Shown here: one piece after another, positions 35,510 through 44,442 of the stretch
How positions within the stretch are numbered: position 1 is the first letter of the stretch
How the letters are laid out: each line of letters starts with the position of its first letter
NCBI GenBank assembly: GCA_903902915.1
Contig: CAIUWR010000048.1
Coordinates: forward strand, 1 to 47,250
Length of the DNA stretch: 47,250 nt
Direction: 5' to 3'
From: an uncultured Hyphomicrobiales bacterium
GTDB taxonomy: Bacteria > Pseudomonadota > Alphaproteobacteria > Rhizobiales > Beijerinckiaceae
Notes under the pieces: model-generated
Seen by the model: only the letters and a program-made list of their open reading frames with translations
What the model was told of the DNA's origin: nothing
Database searches by the model: none
Made by a program: the position numbers and the translations under genes

Positions 35510-36559
35510 CTAGCGGCAACCCGGCAATTTGGAGGCGGGATTGACGGCGGGAGCCGGGCCCAGCTTGCTCACCGCATAGTCGCTATATTCCGTCGTATAC
35601 ATGCGCGCCTCGGAAACCGGCCGTTCCACGAGGCCCTGCGCGATATAAAAAGCCTGCTGATCCATCACGCTTTTCATGTTGACGGCCCCATTCATGCTGC
35701 GCCCGGTCCATTCGGTCTTGTCGATATCCTCAATGCTGCGCTCCAACCCGTTTTTCAGAGCGATTTCCATCACTTCCCTGCGGTTCGGCCCATTGTGATA
35801 GGCGAGGCAGTAATCACGGGTCGCGCGCGTGTAGGCCACGAAGAAACGACGCACGACGTCCTTGTTTTTCGCGGCCCAGTCCGTGTTGATGAAGCTGGCC
35901 GCGATGGTCATCGGGGAAGGCTCAACCTCATCATCGACCCGTGCGATGGTGAAGCCGTCGCCCCCATCCTCCATGGCGTTGGCGAAGGGCGGAATGTTCA
36001 GGGTGGCGTCGAGCGCGCCGTTTTTCATGGCCGGGCTCATTTGCGGAAAGCCGAGCTGCTTGAGCTCTATATCCTTGAGGGTGAGGCCGTTTTTCTCCAG
36101 CACCTTGCCAAGCTCATAGGTGGTGACCGAGGCGATGGCGTTGGTGCCGACATTCATGCCTTTCAGGTCGCTGACCTTGCTGACCTTGCCCTTCAGATCT
36201 GCGCGAACGATCAATTTGTGTCCGATCGGCGAGGAAACGCGATCTGACGTCATGATCATGGGCATGCCCTTTTCAAGGGCGTTGAAGAAGCCGATCGAAA
36301 CGCCGCCCTCCATCACCTGAAGCTCTCCCTGGGCGAGCAAGGCGACCGCCTGGGCGGCTGAGTTCATGAGCACGATATCGACATCCAGCCCTTCATCCTT
36401 GAAGTAGCCCTTCTCCTGCGCGATGTAGGTGACGACCGAGCCAATGGACTGAACGGTGCTCAGCTTGATCTTCGTTTGCGCCATGGCCGGGCTCGCGGAC
36501 GCCAGAGCGAGCGCGGCGAGGCTAACCTTCATGGTGATCGAAGCAACGCGATGAGACAT
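35510..36559 (-). CDS. ABC transporter periplasmic binding protein, NitT/TauT (NMT1-like)
   Basis: A 349-residue solute-binding protein with a signal peptide (about 1-27, cleavage after AMA). The mature part begins KIKLSTVQSIGSVVTYIAQEKGYFKDEGL, the usual opening of NMT1/THI5-like binding proteins for nitrate, sulfonates, pyrimidine or aromatic ligands; VGTNAIASVTTYELGKVL forms part of the ligand site. Ligand unknown. No permease or ATPase gene is adjacent, so it must work with a distant transporter. It is a single gene between tRNA-His and a small conserved gene. Confidence 0.88.
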   Translation of the reverse strand: MSHRVASITMKVSLAALALASASPAMAQTKIKLSTVQSIGSVVTYIAQEKGYFKDEGLDVDIVLMNSAAQAVALLAQGELQVMEGGVSIGFFNALEKGMPMIMTSDRVSSPIGHKLIVRADLKGKVSKVSDLKGMNVGTNAIASVTTYELGKVLEKNGLTLKDIELKQLGFPQMSPAMKNGALDATLNIPPFANAMEDGGDGFTIARVDDEVEPSPMTIAASFINTDWAAKNKDVVRRFFVAYTRATRDYCLAYHNGPNRREVMEIALKNGLERSIEDIDKTEWTGRSMNGAVNMKSVMDQQAFYIAQGLVERPVSEARMYTTEYSDYAVSKLGPAPAVNPASKLPGCR

Positions 36560-36818
36560 GTCTGTTTCCCCCTGAACGAATCAAACGCGCCAGTCGCAGC
36601 CTGAAGTGACTGCGTTCTGAAGCGACTGCCGCACCTTATAAACATTCCGGGGAATTTTACCGCCTGTCCGAGGGCGAAAATTTTGAATCGTCGCCCAGCC
36701 GCCCATCACACGGCGGAACGCGCAGGGGCAAACTGACCCCTCTACGGACGGCTTTTGAGCCTAAAGCCGACTTTTGCGGCAGGCTCAATCGCGCAGACAG
36801 GCGCCGATCCAATGGCGC

Positions 36819-37043
36819 CTATTTCTTGCCGGCGCGCTTGAGCGACTTGATGCGCAGGGGCGGCATGCCGGATTTCTCAGCGATTTCACGGTCTTGGCCC
36901 TCGATGACGGCGCGAGCGGGCGCATCGGCGTCGAGCCCGCCCAAAACCTCGACGGGAACGCGACGATTGGAGCGCTGGCTTCCGTCCTCGTAAATGACGT
37001 CGAAGAGTACGAATTCAGACCTGCTAGCGGGTTTGCGCGCCAT
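36819..37043 (-). CDS. small conserved hypothetical protein
   Basis: A 74-residue protein starting MARKPASRSEFVLFDVIYED and ending in basic SLKRAGKK. The middle reads GSQRSNRRVPVEVLGGLDGD-like (here LDADAPARAVIEGQD). Proteins of this pattern are common in Hyphomicrobiales and uncharacterised. AGGAG lies eight bases before the ATG, which rules out the longer frame to 37154. A 7-bp hairpin (36799-36820) overlaps its stop codon but has no T-run. Confidence 0.75.
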   Translation of the reverse strand: MARKPASRSEFVLFDVIYEDGSQRSNRRVPVEVLGGLDADAPARAVIEGQDREIAEKSGMPPLRIKSLKRAGKK

Positions 37044-37213
37044 GAGACGACTCCTGATTGACAAGCAGGTTCGGTGTAAGCGCCTTTTCGCCCAGAGCAA
37101 CCTTAAAAGCAGATTCCTGTTCCCCTGGCGCTGCTTTTGCCCCACGATCGCCACAAGTGGGCGTCAACCAGAGCTAGGGCCTGAAAAGGCTGAGTGCGTG
37201 ACAGGAGGCCAGC

Positions 37214-38077
37214 GTGAGTTCCACGTGGCGGGACGTGCCTGACCAGAGCGGGGCGAAGGGGGCGAAGCGCCGCCTCGGCCGACGCTCGGGCGTTCGCCGC
37301 GCATCTCTGGCGCTGCCAGCCGTCGTCATGAGCGTTCTGGGCGTCGCTTTTTTCGTATGGTTCCTGATCGGCGCGCCTGCGCCCGGCGCATCCTCATGGC
37401 AGGCGGGCGCCATCTCCGCGATCCGCGCCCCCGTTCAACCGCCGCAGATCGCGGCGGCCCCGGCCATGGCCGATTCAAGAGCCCCCGCCCCCATGCCTGC
37501 GCCTGAGCAGACGGTTGCGTCCGAGCCCGAGCCATCCCGGATCGACGCCGCGGCGATCATGCCTGTGGCGTTGCAACCCACCCGGCAAGTTTCGACGCCC
37601 GCCGCGATGATGGCTGTGGTCAATGAACCGGAGCATATCAGCGCGCCGCTCCTCTCGGCGCCCGCGCAACCCGAACGTCGCGCATCGCCCCCGCCCCTCG
37701 CGCCGTCCATCCCGCAAGCAGCGCCAGCGCCCCAGCAAAGGCAGGCGACCCGGATCGAAGCGAAGCCTGCGCCGCAGAAGCTGGCTGCGACGGAGCAGAC
37801 CGACGCGGAGGACGCAGCGGAAAAACCGGCTCCCAGCTCCTTCGCCATCGTGCTCGCGCGATCAGAAACCGAGGCGGCGGCGCGCGCGCAACTTGGACCA
37901 TTGAAGCAGAAATTCGGGAGCCAGCTTGGCGGGCGACGACTGAGCTACCATCGAGTGAAGGAAGGCCAGACCTTCGTCTGGCGCGTGCGCAGCCCAGGCC
38001 TGAGCGAAGCCGACGCCACGGAAATTTGCGAAAAAATCGAAAATGCCGGAGGCGCCTGCTCCGCAGTGGCGCAATAG
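37214..38077 (+). CDS. SPOR-domain membrane protein
   Basis: A 287-residue single-pass inner-membrane protein. A basic cytoplasmic N-terminus (about 1-30) is followed by one transmembrane helix (33-53), a long Pro/Ala-rich periplasmic linker (55-200) and a C-terminal SPOR domain (about 205-287). SPOR domains bind denuded glycan strands of septal peptidoglycan, which suggests a division-site role. The start is GTG, supported by AGGAGG five bases upstream. The domain keeps ETEAAARAQLGPLKQKFG and a Cys pair near the end (EICEKIENAGGAC). Confidence 0.85.
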   Translation: MSSTWRDVPDQSGAKGAKRRLGRRSGVRRASLALPAVVMSVLGVAFFVWFLIGAPAPGASSWQAGAISAIRAPVQPPQIAAAPAMADSRAPAPMPAPEQTVASEPEPSRIDAAAIMPVALQPTRQVSTPAAMMAVVNEPEHISAPLLSAPAQPERRASPPPLAPSIPQAAPAPQQRQATRIEAKPAPQKLAATEQTDAEDAAEKPAPSSFAIVLARSETEAAARAQLGPLKQKFGSQLGGRRLSYHRVKEGQTFVWRVRSPGLSEADATEICEKIENAGGACSAVAQ

Positions 38078-38086
38078 AATGAGCTT

Positions 38087-38203
38087 ATGACAAATCCATT
38101 CAACAACGACGGCCTTCTGCGTTGGCCGCGCCTCGCCTATCTCATCATCGGCGGCCTGCTGGGCGCGATCTTCATGGAAGCGATGCGCCAAGCCGGATGG
38201 TAG
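38087..38203 (+). CDS. 38-residue single-pass membrane microprotein
   Basis: Starts nine bases after the SPOR gene and reads MTNPFNNDGLLRWPRLAYL followed by a hydrophobic Ile/Gly/Leu stretch (about residues 17-31) and a short tail ending RQAGW. Codons favour G or C at the third position as in neighbouring genes, which supports translation. I know no family. The ribosome binding site is weak. It may be coupled to the SPOR gene. Confidence 0.5.
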   Translation: MTNPFNNDGLLRWPRLAYLIIGGLLGAIFMEAMRQAGW

Positions 38204-38234
38204 GCCGCCGGTTTCCCGACGGCCCTTTTCTCGA

Positions 38235-40394
38235 TCAGCCGCGCGCCTTGGCCTCGCGGCGGCGGGCGTGGAGCACGAATTCCGTATAGCCATTGGGCTG
38301 CTCGCGGCCCTTGAAGATCAGGTCGCTGGCCGCCTGAAAGGCGACGCCGTCGCAAGCCGGCGCCATGGGGCGATAGAGCGGATCGCCCGCATTCTGCCGA
38401 TCCACGACTGCGGCCATGCGCTTGAGCGTGTCGCGCACCTGCTGTTCGGAGGCGATGCCGTGGCGCATCCAGTTGGCGATGTGCTGGCTGGAGATGCGCA
38501 GCGTGGCGCGATCTTCCATCAGGCCGACATCGTGAATGTCCGGCACCTTGGAGCAGCCGACGCCCTGGTCGATCCAGCGCACCACATAGCCAAGAATGCC
38601 CTGGCAATTGTTGTCCAACTCCTGCTGCACCGCCTCGGGCGCGAAGTTCGACTGCGACAGCGGGATCGTCAGGATGTCCGAGAGCTTGGCGCGCGGACGC
38701 TTGGCGATTTCCTTCTGGCGCTCGGCGACGCTCACCTGATGGTAATGCAGCGCATGCAGGGTCGCGGCGGTGGGCGAAGGCACCCAGGCGGTGTTGGCGC
38801 CCGCCATGGGGTGGCCGACCTTCTGAACCAGCATGTCCGCCATGCGGTCGGGCGCGGCCCACATGCCCTTGCCGATCTGCGCGCGGCCCGGCAGGCCACA
38901 AAGCAAACCCACATCGACGTTGGAATCCTCGTAAGCGGGGATCCACGGGGTCGACTTGATGTCGTTCTTGCGGACCATGGGGCCAGCTTCCATCGACGTG
39001 TGGATTTCGTCGCCCGTGCGGTCGAGGAAACCCGTGTTGATGAAGACCACGCGGTCGGCGGCGGCGAGGATGCAGGCGGCGAGATTGACCGTGGTGCGGC
39101 GCTCCTCGTCCATGATGCCCATCTTCATGGTGAAGCGCGGCATGCCCACGAGATCCTCGACGCGGGCGAACAGGTCATTGGCCAGCGCCACCTCGTCCGG
39201 CCCGTGCATCTTCGGCTTGACGATATAGACCGAGCCCGCGCGCGAATTCTTCACCTGCTGGGCGCCCTTGAGGTCGTGCAGGGCGATGAGCGCGGTCACG
39301 GCGGCGTCGATGATGCTTTCGGGCGCATCCGCGCCATTCATCTGCACCATGTCCGTATACATGTGATGACCGACGTTGCGCGCCAGCATGAGGCTGCGGC
39401 CCGAGAGCCAGAGCGCCTTGCCATCTGGGCGGGTGTAGCGGCGATCAGGATTGAGGCGTCGCTCCAGCGTGCCGCCCGCCTTCTCGAAGCTGGCGGTGAG
39501 CGTGCCGTTCATCAGGCCAAGCCAATTGCGATAGACCTGCACCTTGTCCTCGGCGTCCACGGCGGCGACCGAATCTTCCATGTCCATGATGGTGGTGATG
39601 GCCGATTCCATCACGATGTCGCTGACCCCGGCCGGATCCGTCTTGCCGATGGGGCTGGCGCGGTCGAAGCGCAGCTCCGCATGCAGGCCATGGTTGACGA
39701 AGAGCACGAGCGCAGGCGCGCTGACGTCGCCCTCATAGCCAGCAAAGCGCGCGGGATCTTGCATCCCGGTCGTCGCGCCGCCCTTCAGCGTGACGACGAG
39801 CGCCCCATCGACGATGGCGTAGCCGATCGAGTCCGCATGGCTGCCGGCGGCGAGCGGGGCGATGCTGTCGAGCACCTCGCGCGCCTTGGCGATGACCTTG
39901 GCGCCGCGCGCGGGATTATAGCCCTTGCCGCGCGCCGCATCGCCCTCGTCGGAGATGGCGTCGGTTCCGTAGAGCGCGTCATAAAGGCTGCCCCAGCGGG
40001 CGTTGGCCGCGTTCAGCGCATAGCGCGCGTTGGAGACGGGCACCACAAGCTGCGGCCCGGCGATGCGGGCGATGGCGTCGTCGACATTCTGGGTGCGGAT
40101 CGAGGCGGGGGCGGGCTCGGGCAGCAGATAGCCGATCTCGCGCAGGAAAGCCTCATAGGCGGCCGCGTCATGGGGCATGCCCTTGCGCGCCACATGCCAG
40201 GCGTCGATCTTGGCTTGCAAATCATCGCGCACGGCCAGCAGCGCCGCCGTGCGGGGCGCGAGTTCGGCGAGGATGGAGGCAAGACCGCTCCAGAAGGCGT
40301 CGGGCTCCAGACCCGTGCCGGGCAATGCTTCCGTATTGACGAACTCGTAGAGTTCCGGGGCGATGCTGAGGCCGGCGGACGAAATGCGATCCAT
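38235..40394 (-). CDS. glcB: malate synthase G
   Basis: Condenses acetyl-CoA with glyoxylate to malate in the cytoplasm. The 719-residue length fits the monomeric G isoform. Family stretches include [34 protein letters not shown] acidic metal-site residues (seen as [18 protein letters not shown]), [12 protein letters not shown] and [20 protein letters not shown]. Isocitrate lyase is not in the window. The ATG at 40394, preceded by GGAG, is preferred over the in-frame TTG six bases upstream. Confidence 0.96.
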   Translation of the reverse strand: MDRISSAGLSIAPELYEFVNTEALPGTGLEPDAFWSGLASILAELAPRTAALLAVRDDLQAKIDAWHVARKGMPHDAAAYEAFLREIGYLLPEPAPASIRTQNVDDAIARIAGPQLVVPVSNARYALNAANARWGSLYDALYGTDAISDEGDAARGKGYNPARGAKVIAKAREVLDSIAPLAAGSHADSIGYAIVDGALVVTLKGGATTGMQDPARFAGYEGDVSAPALVLFVNHGLHAELRFDRASPIGKTDPAGVSDIVMESAITTIMDMEDSVAAVDAEDKVQVYRNWLGLMNGTLTASFEKAGGTLERRLNPDRRYTRPDGKALWLSGRSLMLARNVGHHMYTDMVQMNGADAPESIIDAAVTALIALHDLKGAQQVKNSRAGSVYIVKPKMHGPDEVALANDLFARVEDLVGMPRFTMKMGIMDEERRTTVNLAACILAAADRVVFINTGFLDRTGDEIHTSMEAGPMVRKNDIKSTPWIPAYEDSNVDVGLLCGLPGRAQIGKGMWAAPDRMADMLVQKVGHPMAGANTAWVPSPTAATLHALHYHQVSVAERQKEIAKRPRAKLSDILTIPLSQSNFAPEAVQQELDNNCQGILGYVVRWIDQGVGCSKVPDIHDVGLMEDRATLRISSQHIANWMRHGIASEQQVRDTLKRMAAVVDRQNAGDPLYRPMAPACDGVAFQAASDLIFKGREQPNGYTEFVLHARRREAKARG

Positions 40395-40562
40395 GGACAA
40401 TCTCCAGACAGCACGGGCAGGCGCTCAGCCCCCCAACTATGTCAAGGGATAGGCGAGACAAGGCCCTTGCGCAACAGGCCGCGAGAGCTGCGCCATTCCC
40501 ATATAGTTGATGACAGGCCGCGCTTGTGCGAGTGAGCGCCATCTCGAAGCAGGGGCAGGCGC

Positions 40563-41264
40563 GTGACCGATCAGCTCGACATCTTGTGCGCAGGGGGCTT
40601 TCGGGCCGCCATGGAGGCGCTGGCTCCCCGCTTCGAGGCCGCCCATGGGCTGCGGCTCGCGCTCACCTTCGCCACCCCAGCCGCAACGCGGTCGCATCTG
40701 GAGGCGGGCTTTTCGTTTCACGCAGGCGTCGTGGTGGCCTCGGTGCTGGCGAAAGCGAAGGCCGATGGGCTCACCCTGCCCGCCAGCAGCTTCAAGCTCG
40801 CCGTGAGCCCGCTGGGCATGGGCGTTCCCGAGGGTGGCCCCTCGCTCAGCGTGGAAAGCGTCGCGGACTTCGGCGCGGCGATCGCGGCGCTGGAGAGCAT
40901 CGCCCTGTCCGACCCGAAAGCGGGCACGAATGTCGCCAACGAAGTGCTGGCCGCCGCGCACAGGTTGGGGCTGGGCGAGACGCTGCGGGCGCGGGCCATC
41001 TTCATCAACGGACCAGGCTCGGTGGTCTCGGGCGCCGTGGCGCGGGGCCATGCGCAGGCGGTGATCACCCTGGCCAGCGAAATCGCGCCCATCGAGGGCG
41101 TGCGGTTTCTGGGCCGCCTGCCGCAGGACATGCAGACCGAATACGCCATGCAGGCGCTGATCGCCGACGCCGCGCCGCCTGCGGCCCAAGCGCTGATGGA
41201 TTATCTGCGCGGGGAGGAGGCGCGGGAGATCATGCGCGGGGCGGGGCTTGAGCCTTGCAGTTGA
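40563..41264 (+). CDS. ModA-like substrate-binding domain protein without signal peptide
   Basis: A 233-residue periplasmic-binding-protein fold of the molybdate (ModA) type, seen in ILCAGGFRAAMEALAPRFE at the N-terminus, the SDPKAGTNVANEVL ligand loop and a C-terminal LIADAAPPAAQALMDYL. The start is GTG; an in-frame stop 30 bases upstream excludes a leader, so the protein should remain in the cytoplasm. No transporter genes adjoin. Leaderless members are common in alphaproteobacteria, with unknown role, possibly as intracellular ligand sensors. Confidence 0.82.
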   Translation: MTDQLDILCAGGFRAAMEALAPRFEAAHGLRLALTFATPAATRSHLEAGFSFHAGVVVASVLAKAKADGLTLPASSFKLAVSPLGMGVPEGGPSLSVESVADFGAAIAALESIALSDPKAGTNVANEVLAAAHRLGLGETLRARAIFINGPGSVVSGAVARGHAQAVITLASEIAPIEGVRFLGRLPQDMQTEYAMQALIADAAPPAAQALMDYLRGEEAREIMRGAGLEPCS

Positions 41265-41290
41265 AAGTTACTGCGGGAGTGCTGTAGTAT
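41261..41290 (+). promoter_or_regulatory. putative promoter of the truncated hicB gene
   Basis: TTGAAA (41261-41266) and TAGTAT (41285-41290) are spaced by 18 bases and lie 30 bases before the hicB start. The -35 element overlaps the stop codon of the preceding gene. Confidence 0.4.
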
Positions 41291-41320
41291 CCGTCCAACA
41301 TTTTCCGACCAGCACGGCAC

Positions 41321-41533
41321 ATGGCCATGAATACGCTGATACATGAAGGCTATCGAGCCACAGTCGCTTACGACGCAGATGCAGACCTCTTTCATGGCGA
41401 GATCGTGAACCTGCGTGACGTCGTCACCTTTCAGGCTACGTCAGAAGCGGACCTGCCAAATGCGCGGGCCGACTCGGTCGAGGATTACCGAGCCTTCTGC
41501 AAAGAGCGCGGCGAGGCGGCGCAGCAACCCTGA
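41321..41533 (+). pseudogene. truncated HicB-type antitoxin
   Basis: A 70-residue frame with the N-terminal RNase-H-like half of HicB antitoxins: MNTLIHEGYRATVAYDADA, then LFHGEIVNLRDVVTFQA and SVEDYRAFCKERG. It stops at the hinge where HicB normally continues into a ribbon-helix-helix or helix-turn-helix DNA-binding part, so it cannot regulate as usual. No hicA toxin gene is found on either side. Met3 is the likely family start. It may be a remnant or a self-contained small protein. Confidence 0.6.
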
Positions 41534-41597
41534 AAACAGAACAAGCCGCCAGCGCCTGACACGCCAGCAGCCCGCCCCTTGTCAAAAGCCCCCCGCC

Positions 41598-42245
41598 CTA
41601 CTCCGCGTCCGGCTGGTTCGCGGGCAGCGCCGCCTTGAAGGCGTCCAGCTCCAGGCAGGCCGCGTTGATGCGGCTGATCGTTGGATAGGGCGTCATGTCG
41701 ACCTTGAAGCGGATATTGTTGATCACCTGGGGCACAAGGCAAAGATCGGCGAGGGTGGGCGCGTCGCCGTGGCAGAACGCGCCGGTCTGGGGCTCGTTGG
41801 CGAGCCGGGTTTCGAGGGGCCCGAAGGTCACGGCGACCCAGTGGCGAAACCAGGCGGCGGCCGCCTCATCATCAGCGCCGAAACGGGTCTTCAGGTCTTC
41901 CAGAACGCGCAGATTGTTGATCGGGTGGATTTCAAGCGCCAGCGCATAGGCCAGCGAGCGCACGCGCGCGCGGCCTATGGCGTCCTTGGGCAAAAGCGCG
42001 GGATTGGGGCGCGTCTCTTCCAGATATTCGAGGATCGAGAGCGACTGGGTCAGCGTCTGGCCATCAATTTCAAGGGTGGGCAAGAGCCCCTGTGGATTCA
42101 GCTTCAGGTAATCCGGCGCGCGCTGCTCGCCCTTGCGCAGATGCCGGAAGGTCTGGTCATAGGCCACACCTTTCAGATTGAGCGCGATCCGCACCCGGAA
42201 GGACGTGGAGGAGCGAAAATAGCCATGGAGCAAGGCGTCGGACAT
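41598..42245 (-). CDS. maiA: maleylacetoacetate/maleylpyruvate isomerase (zeta-class GST)
   Basis: Glutathione-dependent cis-trans isomerase of 215 residues, acting in tyrosine or gentisate breakdown just before the FAH-family step. The N-terminal thioredoxin-like domain has YFRSSTSFRVRIALNLKG, the zeta-class signature with Thr replacing the usual Cys after Ser-Ser, and LNPQGLLPTLEIDG. The helical domain has YALALEIHPINNLRVL and GDAPTLADLCLVPQV. The substrate cannot be decided; an FAH-family hydrolase lies 29 kb away. It precedes the amidohydrolase on the opposite transcriptional side by 23 bp, same strand. Confidence 0.85.
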   Translation of the reverse strand: MSDALLHGYFRSSTSFRVRIALNLKGVAYDQTFRHLRKGEQRAPDYLKLNPQGLLPTLEIDGQTLTQSLSILEYLEETRPNPALLPKDAIGRARVRSLAYALALEIHPINNLRVLEDLKTRFGADDEAAAAWFRHWVAVTFGPLETRLANEPQTGAFCHGDAPTLADLCLVPQVINNIRFKVDMTPYPTISRINAACLELDAFKAALPANQPDAE

Positions 42246-42268
42246 CTAACATTTTCTCCTGATTGGTC

Positions 42269-43363
42269 TTAACCGCGCAGACGCGGCAAAAACTGTTTGG
42301 CGTTCTGCGTCTCGATGGCCCGGATCTCGGCGTCAGACAAGCCCGCCGTGCGCAGGGCCTTCATATTGGCCTCGGTCGACACATAAGGATAGTCCGTGCC
42401 AAAAACGATTTGCGATACGGGCACAAGCTTGAGCAGCGCCGCCATCGGGCCGGGATAGCCAGCATTGGCGGTGTCGTAATAGAGGCGCTTCAACTCGGCT
42501 TCGATCCCGTCGGGCGCGATCTCCTTGCGGTTTTTCACCTGCAAGCCCGACAGCCAGTCGATGCGGCTCGACAGCATGGGAATCGTGCCGCCGCCATGGG
42601 ACAACAGGAAGGTGATGTCGCGGAACTTGCGCAGGGAGCCGCTGAACAGCAGGCTCAGCACCGCGCGGCTGGTGTCATGCGGCACTTCGATCCACGAATC
42701 GCCGACGCCCGGCACAATGCCCGTGCAGCAGGCCGCGGTGGTGGGGTGAAAGTAGACCACGGCCTTGCGGCGGTTCAATTCCTCGAAGATGGGCGCGAAT
42801 TTCGGATCGCCCGGATATTTGTCCACATAGCTGGTGGAGAGATTGACGCCATCGGCCTTCAAAACGTCAAAGGCGTATTCGATCTCTTTCAGCGTGCCCT
42901 CCACATCGACCATGGAGAGATAGGCGAAGAGACCGTAACGGCCGGGCGCCTCGCGCATCATGTCCGCGCCATAATCGTTGATGTCGCGCACGAATTTGCG
43001 CGAGGCCCCGGTCTCCATCCTGAACCAGTCAAGGGGGGCGGAAGCCATGGAGAGCATGCTGGTTTTCACCCCGTTGCGATCCATCTCCTCAAGGGCCTTG
43101 GCGCGCGACCAGCTCGCGGTCAGCGGGCCTGCGAGGCCGCCCGTCTTCTGAAGGAACGGGGGATAATAGTGGAAATGGGTGTCGATGCGGTCGCGCGTCG
43201 CAGGAACGGCGGCGGCGGGGGCTTGCGCGCTGGCGGCGCCCGGCAGGCCCGCAGCGCCCGCAACGCTGGCGGCGCCGCCAAGGAACGAACGGCGCGACAG
43301 GGGCGCGCAACAGCCGCAGGCCTGTGAGGCCGCATCATGGGCGGCGGCGAAGAAACGGGTCAT
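42269..43363 (-). CDS. Tat-exported amidohydrolase family protein (ACMSD-like)
   Basis: A 364-residue amidohydrolase_2-type protein. The N-terminus has a twin-arginine signal (PLSRRSFLGGAASVAG, Arg24-Arg25), so it is likely periplasmic. Metal-site residues follow the ACMSD/decarboxylase pattern: His63 and His65 in DTHFHYY, His in VYFHPTT, His in LLSHGGG and Asp in FGTDYPY. Relatives decarboxylate or hydrolyse aromatic acids and ring-fission products. Secretion is unusual for a decarboxylase of this group. It is transcribed divergently from the dioxygenase gene and is probably part of the same function, then followed by the GST gene. Confidence 0.85.
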   Translation of the reverse strand: MTRFFAAAHDAASQACGCCAPLSRRSFLGGAASVAGAAGLPGAASAQAPAAAVPATRDRIDTHFHYYPPFLQKTGGLAGPLTASWSRAKALEEMDRNGVKTSMLSMASAPLDWFRMETGASRKFVRDINDYGADMMREAPGRYGLFAYLSMVDVEGTLKEIEYAFDVLKADGVNLSTSYVDKYPGDPKFAPIFEELNRRKAVVYFHPTTAACCTGIVPGVGDSWIEVPHDTSRAVLSLLFSGSLRKFRDITFLLSHGGGTIPMLSSRIDWLSGLQVKNRKEIAPDGIEAELKRLYYDTANAGYPGPMAALLKLVPVSQIVFGTDYPYVSTEANMKALRTAGLSDAEIRAIETQNAKQFLPRLRG

Positions 43364-43526
43364 TTGGTCCTCCCGGGGAATTTCGTTCTCTTATAGACGC
43401 ATGGTCGGACATTCCCGCATCCTGCGTTCCAGATCAAGCGCGCCCCGCGGGTTGTGGAGTGCGCATGGCGCGTGGCATAACGGGCCATGCGCGCGCCAAG
43501 GCGCCTCACGACATACGGAGGAAACA

Positions 43527-44420
43527 ATGATTCAGGTGAAAAGGCTGGGCCACGCCACCTTCACGACTCCCGATCTTGAGCAGCAGCTCGATTACTGGAC
43601 GCAGGTCATCGGCCTGTGCGTCGTGTCGCGCGACAAGGACCGGGCGATTCTGGCCACCAAGCTGGGGCAGGAATGCGTGGCGCTGGAGCGCGCGCCTGAA
43701 AAGGGCGAGTTGCGCAGCATCGCCTTTCAGGTGGCGCCGGGCTCGGACCTTGGCGAACTCGCCGCCAAATTGCAGGCCGCAGGCGTCCAGAGCGAGCGCC
43801 GCTCGGGCATCACCCCCGGCGTCAAGGACGCCATCGCCTTCCGCGATCCCAAGGGCACCTTGATCGAGGTCTATGCGGACTATGACTTCGCCCCGGACGA
43901 TGGTTCGGAACAGGGCGTCAATCCGCTCAAATTCGGCCATGTCGCCTATCGCGTCCATAACGTGCAGAAGCTCACCAGCTTCTATTGCGACATTCTGGGC
44001 TTCCGCGTGTCGGACTGGATGGGCGACCATTTCTCCTTCCTGCGCTGCGGCGTCGATCACCACACGATCAACTTCACCCGCTACGAGACCGAGAAGCTGC
44101 ATCACATCGCCTTCGAACTGCGCGATTGGAGCGACATCCATCAGGCCTGCGATTATCTGACGAAGAAGAAAGTGCAGCTCGTATGGGGGCCGCTGCGCCA
44201 TGTGGTGGGCCACAACATCGCCGCCTACCATCGCAATCCCGACGACATACGCGTGGAGCTCTTCGCCGAAATGGATCTGATGAAGGACGAGGAACTGGGC
44301 TACTGGGAGCCCCGCCCGTGGCACGAAGAGCGCCCCCTGCGCCCCAAGGTCTGGCCCAAGGATACGCTGCGCAGCCAGTGGGGCTTCGGCTCCTTCGGAA
44401 CCTTCCCGGGCTACCCATAA
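43527..44420 (+). CDS. extradiol (VOC) ring-cleavage dioxygenase
   Basis: A 297-residue type I extradiol dioxygenase with two VOC modules (about 5-117 and 135-250). The second module holds the iron triad: His138 in FGHVAYRV, His193 in LHHIAFEL and Glu244 in RVELFAEM. Other active-site candidates are His225 and His229-type residues in LRHVVGHNIAAYHRNP. It would open a catechol-like ring next to the hydroxyls (meta cleavage). GGAGG lies six bases before the ATG, so the longer upstream frame is not used. The alpha/beta hydrolase two genes on is of the type that processes such products. Confidence 0.88.
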   Translation: MIQVKRLGHATFTTPDLEQQLDYWTQVIGLCVVSRDKDRAILATKLGQECVALERAPEKGELRSIAFQVAPGSDLGELAAKLQAAGVQSERRSGITPGVKDAIAFRDPKGTLIEVYADYDFAPDDGSEQGVNPLKFGHVAYRVHNVQKLTSFYCDILGFRVSDWMGDHFSFLRCGVDHHTINFTRYETEKLHHIAFELRDWSDIHQACDYLTKKKVQLVWGPLRHVVGHNIAAYHRNPDDIRVELFAEMDLMKDEELGYWEPRPWHEERPLRPKVWPKDTLRSQWGFGSFGTFPGYP

Positions 44421-44442
44421 AAATAAATCAAGGGAGGGACAT

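Noticed and set aside
36799-36820. Hairpin overlapping the stop codon of the 74-residue protein gene
   Set aside because: AGGCGCC/GGCGCCT stem has no T-run after it, so it is mentioned only with the gene.
38268-40535. A 755-codon frame antisense to malate synthase G
   Set aside because: Shadow of a full-length conserved enzyme; no start signal and no family resemblance.
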